A stretch of 64,000 bases of DNA, taken from positions 1,302,001 to 1,366,000 of the forward strand of contig CANTUR010000045.1 of NCBI GenBank assembly GCA_947683625.1, read 5' to 3'. The notes below the pieces were generated by a model. It ran no database searches and was not told where the DNA came from. It saw only the letters and a program-made list of their open reading frames with translations. The DNA comes from Mallotus nudiflorus (taxonomy: Eukaryota > Streptophyta > Magnoliopsida > Malpighiales > Euphorbiaceae). The translations under genes were made by a program, and so were the position numbers. Shown here piece after piece: positions 1 to 11,847 of the stretch (positions are counted from its first letter, which is position 1; the number at the start of each line of letters is the position of its first letter).

Positions 1-1478
1 AATCAAGATAAGTTAGAGCTTGGGTATTGATAGATAAGAACAAGACTTGAAAAATGGGGTTTACTAAAGAGTGATTAGAGCTTTTTAGCAATCTCTAGAT
101 AATAATATGTTTAGGAACTTATTTGCATAATGAATTAGGATCAATTGTTAAGTTGGGTTTTGAGTTTCATATAAACTATGTTCATGGGTTGAACATGTTA
201 TGAGTTAAGAATGGTTTTTAATTCTATAAACATGATAAAAGCAATGAATTGGCTAGAAGCTCTAATGCATGTGGAATTAAAGTTGATTTTTGAGTTGGGT
301 TTGACTTTAATATAGGTAAAAAATTTGTGAATTGGTAATATTAGAATTAAGAAACATAATTTTGATTTTTACAATCATAAGAAGGATAAAATCTATAATG
401 GTTTTGAGTTTGTGTCGTGAGTATTTATCAAACTAGATGCATATATTGTGAATTTAGTCTAGAATTGAGGAAAAGTTTGGTTATGAGATTCCAAGGCATA
501 GAGTAAATCGCCTTATTGTATGGCTGACTACCTCTTCAAAAAGGTGAATGCCTTGGTAGTTGAGGCAAATACCTAAATGTTGACACGAATGCCTCATTAT
601 GAGTGGTGAATGCCTCTATAAGTCCTCAATAGCCTCTGTAAGCGTCTAGTTGCCTCTTTTTAGAAAATGAGGCAATAAATTGTGTTATACACTACCTTGT
701 ATCAATTAAATTGAGTAGAATTTAGATAATAAGTCTAGAATATTATTTATGTTTCTTAAATGTTATTTATAAGAACCATTTCAGCTACAACAATAGAACA
801 TAGACTTGGTCCAACTAGCTAAATCTATGTTTCTATAGTTTCAGGTGAGTGGTTAACATTGGGTTTAAAACTATGTTTATTCATAAATTCATAATGTTTA
901 ATGTATATAGTATGTTCTCTATTACCTATATACTGATGTTTCTTTACAAATAGTTTTCTTTTAATTAACATTAAAATATTGTTATATTATATCTTAGGGT
1001 TTATATTATATGTTCATATGACGTGTTCTTAGAAATGAATTTGACGAGTGTCGTTTTATTATTATTATTATGCGATAAAGTGTTTAGTTTATGTAATAAA
1101 ATAGGGAACATTAGCTTTATATTTTATCTTTGCTGGTTAAAGTGATTTACCATAATAATAATTTTATTTACTATTTTGAACTTAGTGATTACTTTCAAAA
1201 ATACATGATTTGTACTTAGTTTCATTAATTATTCAGTAAATATACAGTTTTCACTTTTATTAATTTACTTGATTACAATAATAAATGATAGCAAGTATAA
1301 TCAATATTCAGTTTGATTTAAATGAATGATTTAACTTATAAATAAATCTATACACTTGTGGTATATATCCCTTAGATTACATCATGATGACTAGTGTGTG
1401 CATATAGCAACTGTCTTGGGGACAATACTTGAATGTATATTAAGTCTTAGGAGCGTATAATTGGGTGGTTAGCCTTTA

Positions 1479-1606
1479 GGGGCAGCTCTTTTTTTTTTGG
1501 ACGAAAAAGAAGTTCATTAATCTTCATTAAACTGGTACAAAATATCATTCAGGAGTAAAATTATAAATTTTCTGGGCATATTACTCCACCCCTTGAGGGT
1601 AGCTCT
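1479..1606 (-). mobile_element. Short retroposed fragment (5'-truncated LINE or SINE) with target duplications
   Basis: A run of about 10 T starts the insert near 1,489, which is a poly(A) tail when read on the minus strand. The insert (about 1,490-1,596) is flanked by GGGCAGCTCT at 1,480-1,489 and GGGTAGCTCT at 1,597-1,606, a 10-bp duplication with one mismatch. On the minus strand the unique part ends in TTTTTCGTCC before the A tail, in the style of plant LINE 3' ends. It is too short to carry protein domains, so LINE against SINE cannot be settled. Confidence 0.55.
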
Positions 1607-2487
1607 ACACATTTGTATGACCAGTAATTATATACACTTGAACTGTTTAGCATTATCATATGTCCAATGTGTTAGCATTCGGCATAATCTTTTGGCTATA
1701 TATTTAATGAATGCATGGATTATATTTTTAAGAATGTTCCCCTAGCTATTGTAGCAAATTTGTAAGATATAACTTTATGTTATTATAGAAATTATCAATT
1801 TAAAATATATCTTACCTTATTAATGATTTGTATTTATGTATGAGGTATTTTCTTTATTCCATATTTGAGATCATGATTTATATCTAAAGATCAGCTTATT
1901 TATTGCTTATAAAAAAATATTCATCAGCTTTGTATCTTTTATCAAGGGATTTGTTTTAAATGTGAAAATTTAGTAGAAAAAATATATATATATATATAAC
2001 ATTGGTTCTCACTTTACTATATCTTTATCCACTCATTAAGTATTTTTATACTCACCCTCATATTTAACTTTTATAAATCCTTTGGGAGATCAGCAAGTAT
2101 TAGTCCAGTAGAATTTGTCTCTCCATTTATCTTCATCCAAAGTCTAAAAGAGGTTGAGCCAGCAACTCAGTTTTTATATCTTTTTGGTTAGCATGTGCAG
2201 TTTATATAAGTTGGCAGATAGACCGGTTCTAAATATTAACAGCTATCAGTACTTGTATGGACAATTTGAAGTGTAAATGCTAGACAATGATTAAAGTTCA
2301 CTTTGAAGCTAATGATTTGTACTAGGTTTTATCCATTTTAGCTCAGAATGGCTTTAGGTAATTTTGTCTGTCCGAGTAATTTTGGATCACATTTATCACT
2401 TAGAGACAGTAAAAGCTCAGCTGAAACTCATTTTTAAATTTAGGTATATTGATTATTTGGCATAGTATTTTAGTTACATCATCATTA

Positions 2488-2490
<3 letters not shown>

Positions 2491-2541
<51 letters not shown>
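2491..2541. repeat. (AT)n microsatellite
   Basis: About 25 uninterrupted AT units. Confidence 0.95.
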
Positions 2542-2544
<3 letters not shown>

Positions 2545-2800
2545 CAAAAGTTGCGTATTTATTCTCTGTCAAAAGATAGTAGTTTGAAGTGTATGTAGAG
2601 CAGATAAATTGACAAAAAAGTATTAAAAAAAAATGGCAATTTAAACTTTGCAGAAAGTTTTATGAGCCCAATTAGTCCTTATGACAAATAGTAAATTTTT
2701 TTTTCTAGGCAAATGGGCTGAATCTTAGATAGGAAACATATTTTTAATTAAATTAAACTTAGACAAAAGATTGCTTCCTATATTAATCCTTCTCATAAGG

Positions 2801-2890
2801 TATATAAACTTATATATTTGTAAGCTTTGTAGGTCTCCTCTGAAGAAACCCTAACACTACTGTTTTATTATTATTATTTTTCCTAGCACT
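2801..2890 (+). promoter_or_regulatory. Putative core promoter and 5' UTR of the zinc-ribbon gene
   Basis: TATATAAA at 2,801-2,808 has the spacing of a TATA box for a start site near 2,830-2,840. AAACCCTAA at 2,846-2,854 is a plant telo-box, an element often found just downstream of start sites of housekeeping and translation-related genes. The ATG of the two-exon model lies at 2,891, about 80 bp after the TATA box. The arrangement is suggestive; transcription itself cannot be seen in the sequence. Confidence 0.4.
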
Positions 2891-3748
2891 ATGGAAATCA
2901 AAGAGGCAACTCCTGCAATGTGTTGGTGTGGCCGTTGTGGCCGATATTGCACAGTCGAATTTGCAGGCAATTTTATGTGAGTACCCACTCTCTAGCGCAC
3001 TGATTTTTCAACTAACTTCTTGCTAAAAACCATATACAGCTGATGTGATTGAAGAAAAAAATGTCTTTTCTTTCCCTGAATTTGAAAAGAAGAATATGAG
3101 TGCTGCGATAAAACTACTGTTTTGTCCTATAAAAGTTACTGTGCTGTCTTTAATCACCCACCGGACCAGATGGAGATAAGATTTTCAGATTTGAGATTTA
3201 AATTTTGATTGGAATAATGTCGACTGGGTTCAACCTGGAAAACAAAGGCACTTCTTATTCCCCTTGTTTCAAGCATCATGGGTTATTTTGAAAATAAGTT
3301 TGTTCCTTTTCCTGAAATTAGCTTTTGTTATTTTGAAATTAGCTTTTCCCTTCATGCTCCATACATATCTTGCCTTGTTTTGTGGTTCCTGACGATGTTG
3401 CTGTGCTAATGCTTTATTCTCAGCACACTTCATCCTGTTAGATATTGATCTCTGCACTTTAGATTATGGGTTTGCTTCAGGTCTAGGATTCAGAGTTGTT
3501 TGCTGAACTTATATAGCAGCTTGTGCTGCTTGCACCCAAAAAAAAAAAAGCAAACGTTTCTGTCAATGAATTTCTTTTCCTTTTCCGGTGATGCTATTTT
3601 TGCGTTGGAGTCAATTTTGATTTTATTTCCTTTAAAAAAAAGGTTAATACATTAACTTTTGAATCTTCACAGATGTTGTTCAATGTGCGGAAAAGTTCTT
3701 GGTGAGGACTGTGGTAGGAATGAGTCGAAGTTATTTAAAGAAGTTTAA
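2891..3748 (+). CDS. Small two-exon TFIIB/BRF-type zinc-ribbon protein (53 aa, truncated)
   Basis: Exon 1 is 2,891-2,976 and exon 2 is 3,673-3,748. They join across a GTGAGT donor (2,977) and a CACAG acceptor (3,672), keep frame and end at TAA. The predicted 53-residue product contains CGRC (C13, C16) and, 14 residues later, CSMCGKVL (C31, C34). This CxxC-x14-CxxC spacing is that of the N-terminal zinc ribbon of TFIIB and BRF1, which contacts RNA polymerase, and the CGKVL-ED tail fits the BRF-like family. The cyclin folds and TBP-binding regions of a full protein (500 aa or more) are absent, so this is a truncated duplicate, a pseudogene, or the first part of a gene whose further exons I cannot recognise. 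A TATA box and a telo-box sit upstream. The intron (696 bp) has no clear extra exon. Confidence 0.45.
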
Positions 3749-4118
3749 AACCAAGAAGAAGAAGACGACATGCTGTTCAAGCCTGAAAAAGGCCTATGGC
3801 TTGATAATAATTATTAATTAAGAGTGACAAGTTAATTATATGACAATATGAAATTCAAGACAAAAAATTTAAAATGTAATTGGCCATTATTGGATAATTT
3901 CTTTTTTTTTTTTTACTATTATTATTATTTTTTTATGGCCATAAGATAGTATTGAAATAATACTACGTTTGTTAGCTAATATCTCTTTTTCAAAATTGAT
4001 AGATAACTTCTTCTTTTACTAATATCTCTTCTTTAATTTTCAAAATTGATAGCTAATTTCTTCTTTTACTATTATTTTTTTAATTTTCTTTTGTTTATTG
4101 AGTGCTATAATGTGTCAA

Positions 4119-4165
<47 letters not shown>

Positions 4166-6034
4166 ACATTATTAAGGACTAAAAAATTATTTGGAGTTTT
4201 TTCTCTCAACTTTGCACTTCTTTCCTTTTCTAACAACTTATCTTCCTTAAGCAAGGAGGGGTATTTTTGATAATTTTTTTTATCTGAAATCACCTATATA
4301 TACCTTTTTTAATCAAGTTTTTTAAAATAAATGGTTGTTACACATAGATTTAGGTTTTATTTTATTTTTTATGTGATTTCATCTTCTTGTTGTAGTGTTT
4401 GATTTTTGTTGTATTATTACGATACTTTATTTTTCATCTTGTTGCGGCTTTTCCTTTGTGCAGATGATTCAGATATGTAAATTATATTCAATTAGACATA
4501 GACAATAAATCAGATTATGGTGATCTGTTTGCTGCAGAACTGGAATCATAAGTATTCTAGTCACTATAGTATTATCAAATTTATAAGTTTTGAGCCAATT
4601 TATTATGCTATTAACCTATGTGCTGTTTCATCTTCTATAATTTTTAACGAATTTGTATCTCTTTTTCTATCGATGTCTTATTAGTTTGAATCAATAGAAT
4701 TATTTTTCTTTTAAAAACAATATTTGGAGTGTTTCTTAAAAAAAAAAATGTTTAGAGTGTTTGGATACATTAATACAGCTCCTTAAACTTGTGACAAATT
4801 GCTAATTTTATCAAAATTAATTTAATTAAAGAGAACTAATACGAGACCAAATATTATTAATCTAATTGTAATTAAATTAATTTTCAGAAACATTAAAGCA
4901 CAAATTGAATTTAAAAATAAAAATAAAGTTTTTGTCATTAAATAATATATGTTAAATTATTTTTAGGAATTTTTTCAAAAATAGACCAAAAACCAAAAAT
5001 AATATAAAAATTCATATTGACCAAAAGTATTTTAAAAAATAGCTTGAAGAAAGTTTTTTTTTCAAAAATAAACCATATATATAAGCTTACCTTTTTCAGC
5101 TAAAAGACAAATGTTCAAAAACAAGAAAAACCCGTTTTCTAAACAACCACTAATTCCTAAAGAAAATTGCGCTCAACGAATCTTCCTCACCAATTGATCA
5201 GCTGAAGCTTCTTTTCCAATCATTTTCACTTTTTTCTTTAATCAATTAAAATCACGATTAGCTCAAACTTACATCTCGTTTCTCTATTTTATTTTTCGTT
5301 GCTGTTTTCCTCTAGTTTTTGCGATCATCTCCAACTCCAGTTTCTTAATTTACAAAAGCTAGATCTGTAACAAATTTGTTAAACAAATAAGAGAGATCAA
5401 CATTCAAACAACATATAAGATCAAAAGCAACAATCATTCAAAAACCATGTATGCAACTCATAAAAATATCATATACAATTTTTTTTAAGTGTTTCTTTTT
5501 TTTTTTTTCAAAAAGAAACACTAAATCATGGTTTTAAAAAACATTGAAAGTTTATTTAAACAATATAAATGTTATTTCCATGGTTATAAACAATAAGAAT
5601 GATATTCAATGTCAGTTTCTTAGAAACAAAAAAAAAAGAAACAAAAAGTAAAAAGAAACAACGAAAGCTTAAGCATGAGAGATAATATTCCACATAAGTT
5701 TCTTAGAAATAAAAAGCAACTTGAAGCAACAAGAAACAACAAAAAGCTTAAACATAAGAAGCACAAAGAAATAATAAGCAACAAGAAGTAACAAAAACCT
5801 GAAAAAGAGAAAAAAAGCTACAATAAGCAATAAGAAACAATAATGTTTTAAACTAATAAATCACTAATTGATTTCTTTGATTTTTTTTATTACAACCTAT
5901 TTTCATTCATTACAATGAGAATTGGAACAAAGCAATGGAAAAATGTTGATTTTGATGTGACAGAAATTACCATACAACCAAACTGTAGCTTTGATGAATG
6001 CTGAAAAAATATCAAAGCAGCTTCAAATTGAAAC
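3749..6034. other. AT-rich intergenic DNA, no gene seen
   Basis: A/T homopolymer runs dominate. Purine-rich AAGCAACAAGAAA-like repeats cover about 5,620-5,850 on the plus strand. They precede the MULE remnant and may be its 5' flank, but no terminal inverted repeat could be matched to the far side near 20,000. The short open frames here are low-complexity translations of AAT and AT repeats. Confidence 0.4.
4119..4163. repeat. (AAT)n microsatellite
   Basis: About 15 AAT/TAA units in a row. Confidence 0.95.
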
Positions 6035-6934
6035 TGATTTTTAGCAAATGGTCATACAATATAAAGTCGAAGAAAATTATCCACCTTTAAAAATAGAAGA
6101 CAATGCAACTCTCTTATTCTATTTGCAACTAAAGAAGAAAGAGTCTGATTTCACCAAATTCCCTCTATGCATCACAGTTGATAAGATTGAATTTCTAGAA
6201 ATAAACTTCAATAACAACATGCTTCAACAACTCAAACAGATCTGGTATCACTTTCTGAACATAGCTCAATAAATACAAAAGCAGATTTCTGGATTATGCA
6301 AAAATGATGACAAACATGCTTCTACTAGAAGATGAGAGTGAAGAATCATAAAAAATTTACAACAAAATAGCAATAGAACTTGACAAAGGTGTAATATACA
6401 ACAATAAAGAAGAATTTAAAAAGCATTAAGACTTAGTATTGTTAAGAACCACTTCCAATACAAAACTGTTAAAGCAAACATTCTAAACTTTGTTACTAAA
6501 TGCTTGGAGAAGTAATGTAGCTGGGTGATAAGAGCTTTAAAAAAAATGGACAAATGGATAAATTTATTGTTAAAAAGTTCATCAACATCCACACATGCAG
6601 CATGGACATCAGATTAGCAAACCAAAGACAAGCAACAACTACTCTGGTGGCTGATTGCCAAAATACCAAATTGTCAAAATAATATACTCACCAGCTAATA
6701 TAATGAGACACATGAAAAAAGAGTATGATGTCAATATAAACTACATAAAAGCATGGAGATCAAAAGAAAAGGCACTTCAAATGCTAAAAGGTAAAGCGGA
6801 TGAATCCTATGCACTTTTACCAAGTTTCCTATACATGTTAAAGATAATAAATTTAGGATCAATTGTTGACCTTGATTTGACAGAAGACCACTCATTCCTC
6901 TATGTATTCATGGCACTTGAAGCATCAATAAAAA
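6035..6934 (+). pseudogene. MULE (MuDR-type) transposase pseudogene, N-terminal part
   Basis: Plus-strand frames with stops and shifts give, in order: an N-terminal plant MULE segment (6,048-6,272, with NYPPLKIEDNATLLFYLQLK and FPLCITVD); a MuDR DNA-binding region near 6,390-6,650 (VIYNNKEEFKKH, then HTC as zinc ligands); and the start of the transposase domain at 6,655-6,934 (MKKEYDVNINYIKAWRSKEK, ESYALLPSFLYMLKIIN, FVALEASI-like). Such proteins bind element ends and catalyse cut-and-paste transposition. The frame is broken off at residues ASIK by the LTR of Tekay element 1 and continues at 18,513. At least two frame changes and several stops lie upstream of 6,655, so this copy is dead. Confidence 0.8.
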
Positions 6935-9900
6935 TGTCACGACCTAAAACAGGGGCCATGACTGGCGCTAGGGAATGGGAATTCTTTCGAATTCAGAACT
7001 CGTAGCAAGCCTAAAATAAAATAAGAACATGCAATAGTAATAATAACAACACAATTAAATAAAATATTATGCAGCGGAATAAAATCATGATTATCAAAAT
7101 AATAATCCACCATCAAAGGATTTAAATCAAATTCTCATCTCATATATAAATAAACTCTTTTAATACAAATCCAATTCAAATATTTAAAGTACATAACTCA
7201 TACAAAAAATATACAATATCTCTTAACAATTTTATGACTACTGCAGTGTCTAGATTATAAAATAAAACTCAAGACTCAGATAAGCAGTTTATATAAAGAA
7301 GCCGGGGCAAAAGAAATCCGACGTACAGGCCTGCTACTGAGGTCTAAGGAAGAAGACTCTCTTGAAAAATGGTCAACAGAGGGGAGTCAGACCTCACTGA
7401 GTGAATTACTACAATATATATACATGCATACTAAATGTCAATGCACACAATCAAAAGTATATATATAATATGTATATATACAAGCAAATACAATAGATGC
7501 AATAAAATCATTTTATATATATTTATTGAAAATCACTGTTTATGAAGGATCAAATAGAACCCTAGAAAATTGCAACCTCAAACAGTGTTAGACAACACTC
7601 TAGCCATACAGGCTCACTTATTCCAATATATAATCACTTGATCCATTTGGACAGTAGACTGGCCCCGAGACACTAAGTCAATTGAGCTTCAGCAATCTGA
7701 CTGTCAGTGTGATTGGCCCCAAGACACTTGGTCAACCGAGCTCCAGCAATCACAATCCCAAATCATATCACACATCAAATAATCATATCCAATCAATATC
7801 CACAAATGGTTAGTAATATCGCCTAAATGCTATAAGCGTACCGGTACGTACTCGGTCCTAGTGCTGCCCACTAGGTAGCACGTTCTATTGATATCCTTTA
7901 TTAAAACATAAAACATACATTCATAAAAATAAATGATGCATGAACTTAAATAAAATAGCAACATAAACCATATATATGCTAGAAATATACCAAAAGTAAA
8001 CCAGGTATACTTCGAGTATATATATGTCAAATAAATCCAATATAATTGCAAAATAGATTAGAAATATATTTAAAAATGTTTTAAGTATAAATGTTTAATA
8101 AAACATGCATATAATTTAAAATATATCAAAAATAAACCAAAGATAAACCAAGAATAAACTAAAAATAAACTTAAATACTAATTGAGTTATTCATGCATAT
8201 TTAATCAATATAAAACATACATTTCTAAATCATGCACTCTAAGCATATATATATAGAATAGTAACTCACACTTAGTGTGCTCCTCGAGATGGGTCGGACG
8301 GGCCTGGTCCACTAGGCCTCAGTCTCGGCGCAACTAAACAAACAATAATAACAGACATCAGAATAAACATAATAGAAAATCCTAGAAACTCGATCTAGAA
8401 TATTGGACACAGAATCAGAATTAGGGTTCGACCGGACATCACGTTTTACGAGAATTCTATCGAAAATCCGACTAAACCTCCCCTGTAAAATAGACATCTC
8501 TCTACTCAAAGAGTAGAGTCGGCCCTGCAAAGAAACACACTTCGAAAAATAGACACAGAATTACATCCACAACCCCTCGGTCGGACTCTAAACTATAGTT
8601 TACCGATCGGGGTCTGCAATTCACAGAACAATATAGAAATATCGAAAATACCCTTATATCATAGAAATACATTTTATAAGTAGAAATTACGTAATTAACC
8701 CTAAAACACAGTAAAAACCGATAAAAACTCATTTTATTAGAAAAATAGTATATTATATATATAATTGAAAATAATTTACGAAAAATAGTTTTAATTAGTT
8801 AAAAATACTAAATAATTTGTAGAAATCATTTTTATATCTTAAATAACTATTAAAACCAATTTAATTACATTTTTAGTCAATTTAGGGTAAAATTACCAAA
8901 ATATCCCTATATATATAAATATACTAAAATTAATCCAAAAATTCACCAAAAATAGCATAATTATCCAAAAATTAATTTTCTCCACATTTTTATCAGTAAT
9001 ATCAATAATTAAACTCAATTAACTAATTAATTTCAATTAAAAACACAATTAACCCTATTTTTTCAAAAATTACATAAACTAATTAAATTCAAAATAAATA
9101 CATAGAAATTCATAAAAATTCCAAATAAATTTCTGTAATTCATTTCAACACCTATAATTACCATAAAACACAATTTCTTAATTTATTTAATTAATTTTCG
9201 AAAATTAGAAAATAATAATAAAATATTCAAAATACCCAAAAATCAAAATAATTCCCAAAAATTATACAAAAATTCACACATGTAGATTAAGCTAAGGGGA
9301 ACAAAATTTGTGAAGGAATTTCTCATGAATCAATCAATTAGAAGTTCAAAAAAAATCAAGAACCCTAAAATGGCCGAATTACCAAAATCGAAACCTAAGC
9401 AAATCAAGACCATTTTAAGTGAAACAAAGCTTGGAATCACACTCACCAGAGCTCAAGGAGAAGAAAGAGACTTGCGGTGTCGAAAATGGTGGTCGAAAAC
9501 ACCATGAATGACAGTGAGAATGAATTCGGCTTTCCGGCGATATCAAGCTCCTCCGACGCCGGAAATGGACTCTACTGGTGGCGGAACAGCTGGAGGAAGG
9601 AGGTGGCATGCCGGGAGGCACACCGAGAATGAGAAAATGGGATGGCAGATGGTGGTTTGGCGAGAAGGGCGATCAGAGATGGTGAAGAGGAGTCGGGGGC
9701 AGATTGGTAGTTTGCTAAAAAATTTTGATTCTAGCTTATATCATGTATATATATATGTATATGTATTATTACACTATATATTAATATAATATAAACTCAC
9801 ACACATTAAATATACACCACACACATATAATTTAATATTTTTAATAATTTATACACTCAAAATAATTAAATAATATTAAAACTAATTAATAAATAATAAA

Positions 9901-10221
9901 ATATTAGGGTAATTAATTAAACCCTAGTTAAATAAATAAATACACATATATATGTTATTTAGTACTTTAAAAATATGTATGAGTTCATGTAAGTCCGTAA
10001 AATTGTTTAAAATAATTAATAATAAATAATTTACGTGTCAATTTTTCCGAAAATGCAAGTCTCGGGAAAATTTTACGTAAAGTGCTTAAAATAATATAAA
10101 AAAATTAAAAATCAATTTTAATTAAATAGCAACTCATGAAATACCATAAATATATACAAAAATTATTAACACTGCATATCCCGATGCAGTATTAAAATAT
10201 TTAAAAATACGGGATATTACA
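6935..10221 (-). repeat. 3' LTR of Tekay element 1
   Basis: The copy runs from TGTCACGACC to GGGATATTACA on the plus strand. It contains a GC-richer, CT-rich island (about 9,450-9,680), an intron-like GT-AG span (8,525-9,446 read on minus) and the hairpin CTCTACTC-AAA-GAGTAGAG (8,500-8,518). The short minus-strand open frames inside (7,830-8,051, 8,312-8,530, 9,415-9,621) recur in related LTRs; I regard them as untranslated LTR sequence. Confidence 0.95.
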
Positions 10222-10240
10222 GTCTTCCCCTCTTACAAGA
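10222..10240 (-). other. Polypurine tract of element 1
   Basis: On the minus strand AAGAGGGGAAGAC lies directly before the 3' LTR, where plus-strand DNA synthesis is primed. Confidence 0.85.
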
Positions 10241-10278
10241 ATTCGTCCCCGAATTCCATAAAGAAAATGATCACAAGA

Positions 10279-11847
10279 TCAAGAAGGGAAGAGATACGGG
10301 TAAGAAGCTCGCATCTCAGCTTCAGTTTCCCACGTATGCTCCTCAACTCTGTTGCTACGCCACACAACGTTGACCATCGGAATCTGCTTCGAACGCAACT
10401 GCCGGACTTGATAATCAACGATCGCCACAGGTTCTTCCGCAAACATCAAATCTTCTCTCACTTCTACACTATCTGGCTGCAACACAAGAGAAGGGTCTGA
10501 GATATACTTCCTCAACATCGAGATATGAAATACTGGATGCACCTGTGACATATTCGGAGGCAAAGCCAATCGATATGCAACAGTGCCAACTCTCTCCAAA
10601 ATCTCAAACGGTCCGATAAATCTCGGTGCTAACTTACCCTTTCTGCCAAATCTCATAACACCCTTCATCGGAGATACCTTCAGAAAAACAAAATCACCAA
10701 CCTGAAACTCTATATCTCTGCACCTAGGATCTGCATAGTTCTTTTGCTTGCTAACTGCGGTCTCTAATCTGTGCTTAATCACGACGAATTTCTCTGCAGC
10801 ATCCTGAACCATCTCAGGTCCAGTCAAAGCTCTCTCACCAATCTCATCCCAACTCAGAGGGGATATACACATCCTTCCATACAACGCCTCATACGGTGCC
10901 ATACCAATACTGTTATGGTAGCTGTTATTATATGCAAACTCAACGAGTGGCAAATGATCATCCCAGCTACCTCTCAAATCCAAGACACACATCCTCAACA
11001 TATCTTCCAGTGTTTGGATCATCCTCTCAAACTGACCATCTGTCTGAGGATGAAAAGTAGTACTGAAATCCAACCTAGTGCCCATTGCTTCCTACAACTT
11101 CTGTAAAAAATAAGAAGTAAACACCGAACCTCTATCTGATACAATGGACACAGGTACTCTATAAAGGCACACAATATGCTTCACATACAGCTTCGCCTAT
11201 CTGGCTACAGAATAGGTGGCTTTCACAGGTAAGAAATGTGTAGACTTCGTCAACCTGTCTACAATCACCCATATGGAATCGTATCCATCCTTAGAACGAG
11301 GTAAACTAACCACAAAATCCATAGCTATCCTTTCCCACTTCCACTCGGGAATAGGAAGAGGCTGAAGCTTCCCTGAAGGTTTCTGATGTTCGGCTTTAAC
11401 CTGTTGACATGTCAAACACTTGGCAACATAATCAATGACATCCTTCTTTAATCCATCCCACCAGTAGAAATATCTGATACTGTGGTACATCTTAGTGACA
11501 CCCGGATGAACGCTGTAGGCTGTAGAGTGTGCTTCCTCTAGAATCTCCTCTCTTAAATTATCCACATCGGGAACGCACAATCTACCACTGATCCACAACA
11601 CATCATCAGCATCAAGTGTGAAATCAGTGAACTTTCCTCCTCTGACATTCTCTACAAGCTCCTCTAGAATAGGATCTCAGCTCTGAGCTGCTTTAATCCT
11701 ATCCCTCAGTACATATCGTACTTTAAATTGAGCTAGCAGTCCACCTGATCTATTGATCTTCATCATTAAACCTTGATCCACCAACAGATGCAACTCCTGG
11801 ATCAATGGTCTCCTCTCAACACTGATGTGAGCAAGACTGCCTGAGGA
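10279..11847 (-). pseudogene. Integrase with C-terminal chromodomain, Tekay element 1
   Basis: The zinc-binding HHCC region is at about 11,400-11,560 (AHSTAYSVHPG, then CLTCQQVK). The core carries the catalytic Asp in IAMDFVV, the second in SDRG, and the Glu in DGQFERMIQ. Residues near the C-terminus (EEPVAIVDYQVRQLRSKQ to HTWETEAEM) form the chromodomain that in chromoviruses directs integration to heterochromatin. The frame is broken by stops at 11,677 (CGA to TGA), 11,197 (Leu to stop) and about 11,094 (CAG to TAG). The end is a TGA at 10,279 after YPYLFPS. Confidence 0.9.

Larger units (their letters stand above)
1..2800. other. AT-rich non-coding region, possibly an old LTR remnant
   Basis: No open frame of useful length is present on either strand. 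Positions 485-670 carry a loose, irregular repeat of a GAATGCCTC-like motif. The stretch from about 2,010 to 2,210, with CACTCATTAAG and then a pyrimidine-rich, GGGAGATCAGC-like passage, resembles the 3' part of plant gypsy LTRs. I cannot find paired TG...CA ends or a partner LTR, so this is a weak inference. A short retroposed insert and an (AT)n tract lie inside and are listed separately. Confidence 0.3.

Noticed and set aside
3269..3457. Minus-strand open frame inside the intron of the zinc-ribbon gene
   Set aside because: No domain, no conservation to judge by, and it contains a repeated GNTTTTGAAATTAGC-like segment that looks non-coding.
4105..4293. Minus-strand open frame with a poly-Tyr run
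   Set aside because: It is a translation of an (AAT)n microsatellite.
7830..8051. Minus-strand open frame with a hydrophobic, Tyr/Ile-rich translation, repeated at 16,117, 22,267 and 30,484
   Set aside because: It is LTR sequence of one family; AT-rich DNA gives such membrane-like translations, and the likeness between copies is explained by shared descent.
9508..9789. Plus-strand open frame in the GC-richer LTR island
   Set aside because: Antisense to the element, not kept in the other LTRs, no domain.
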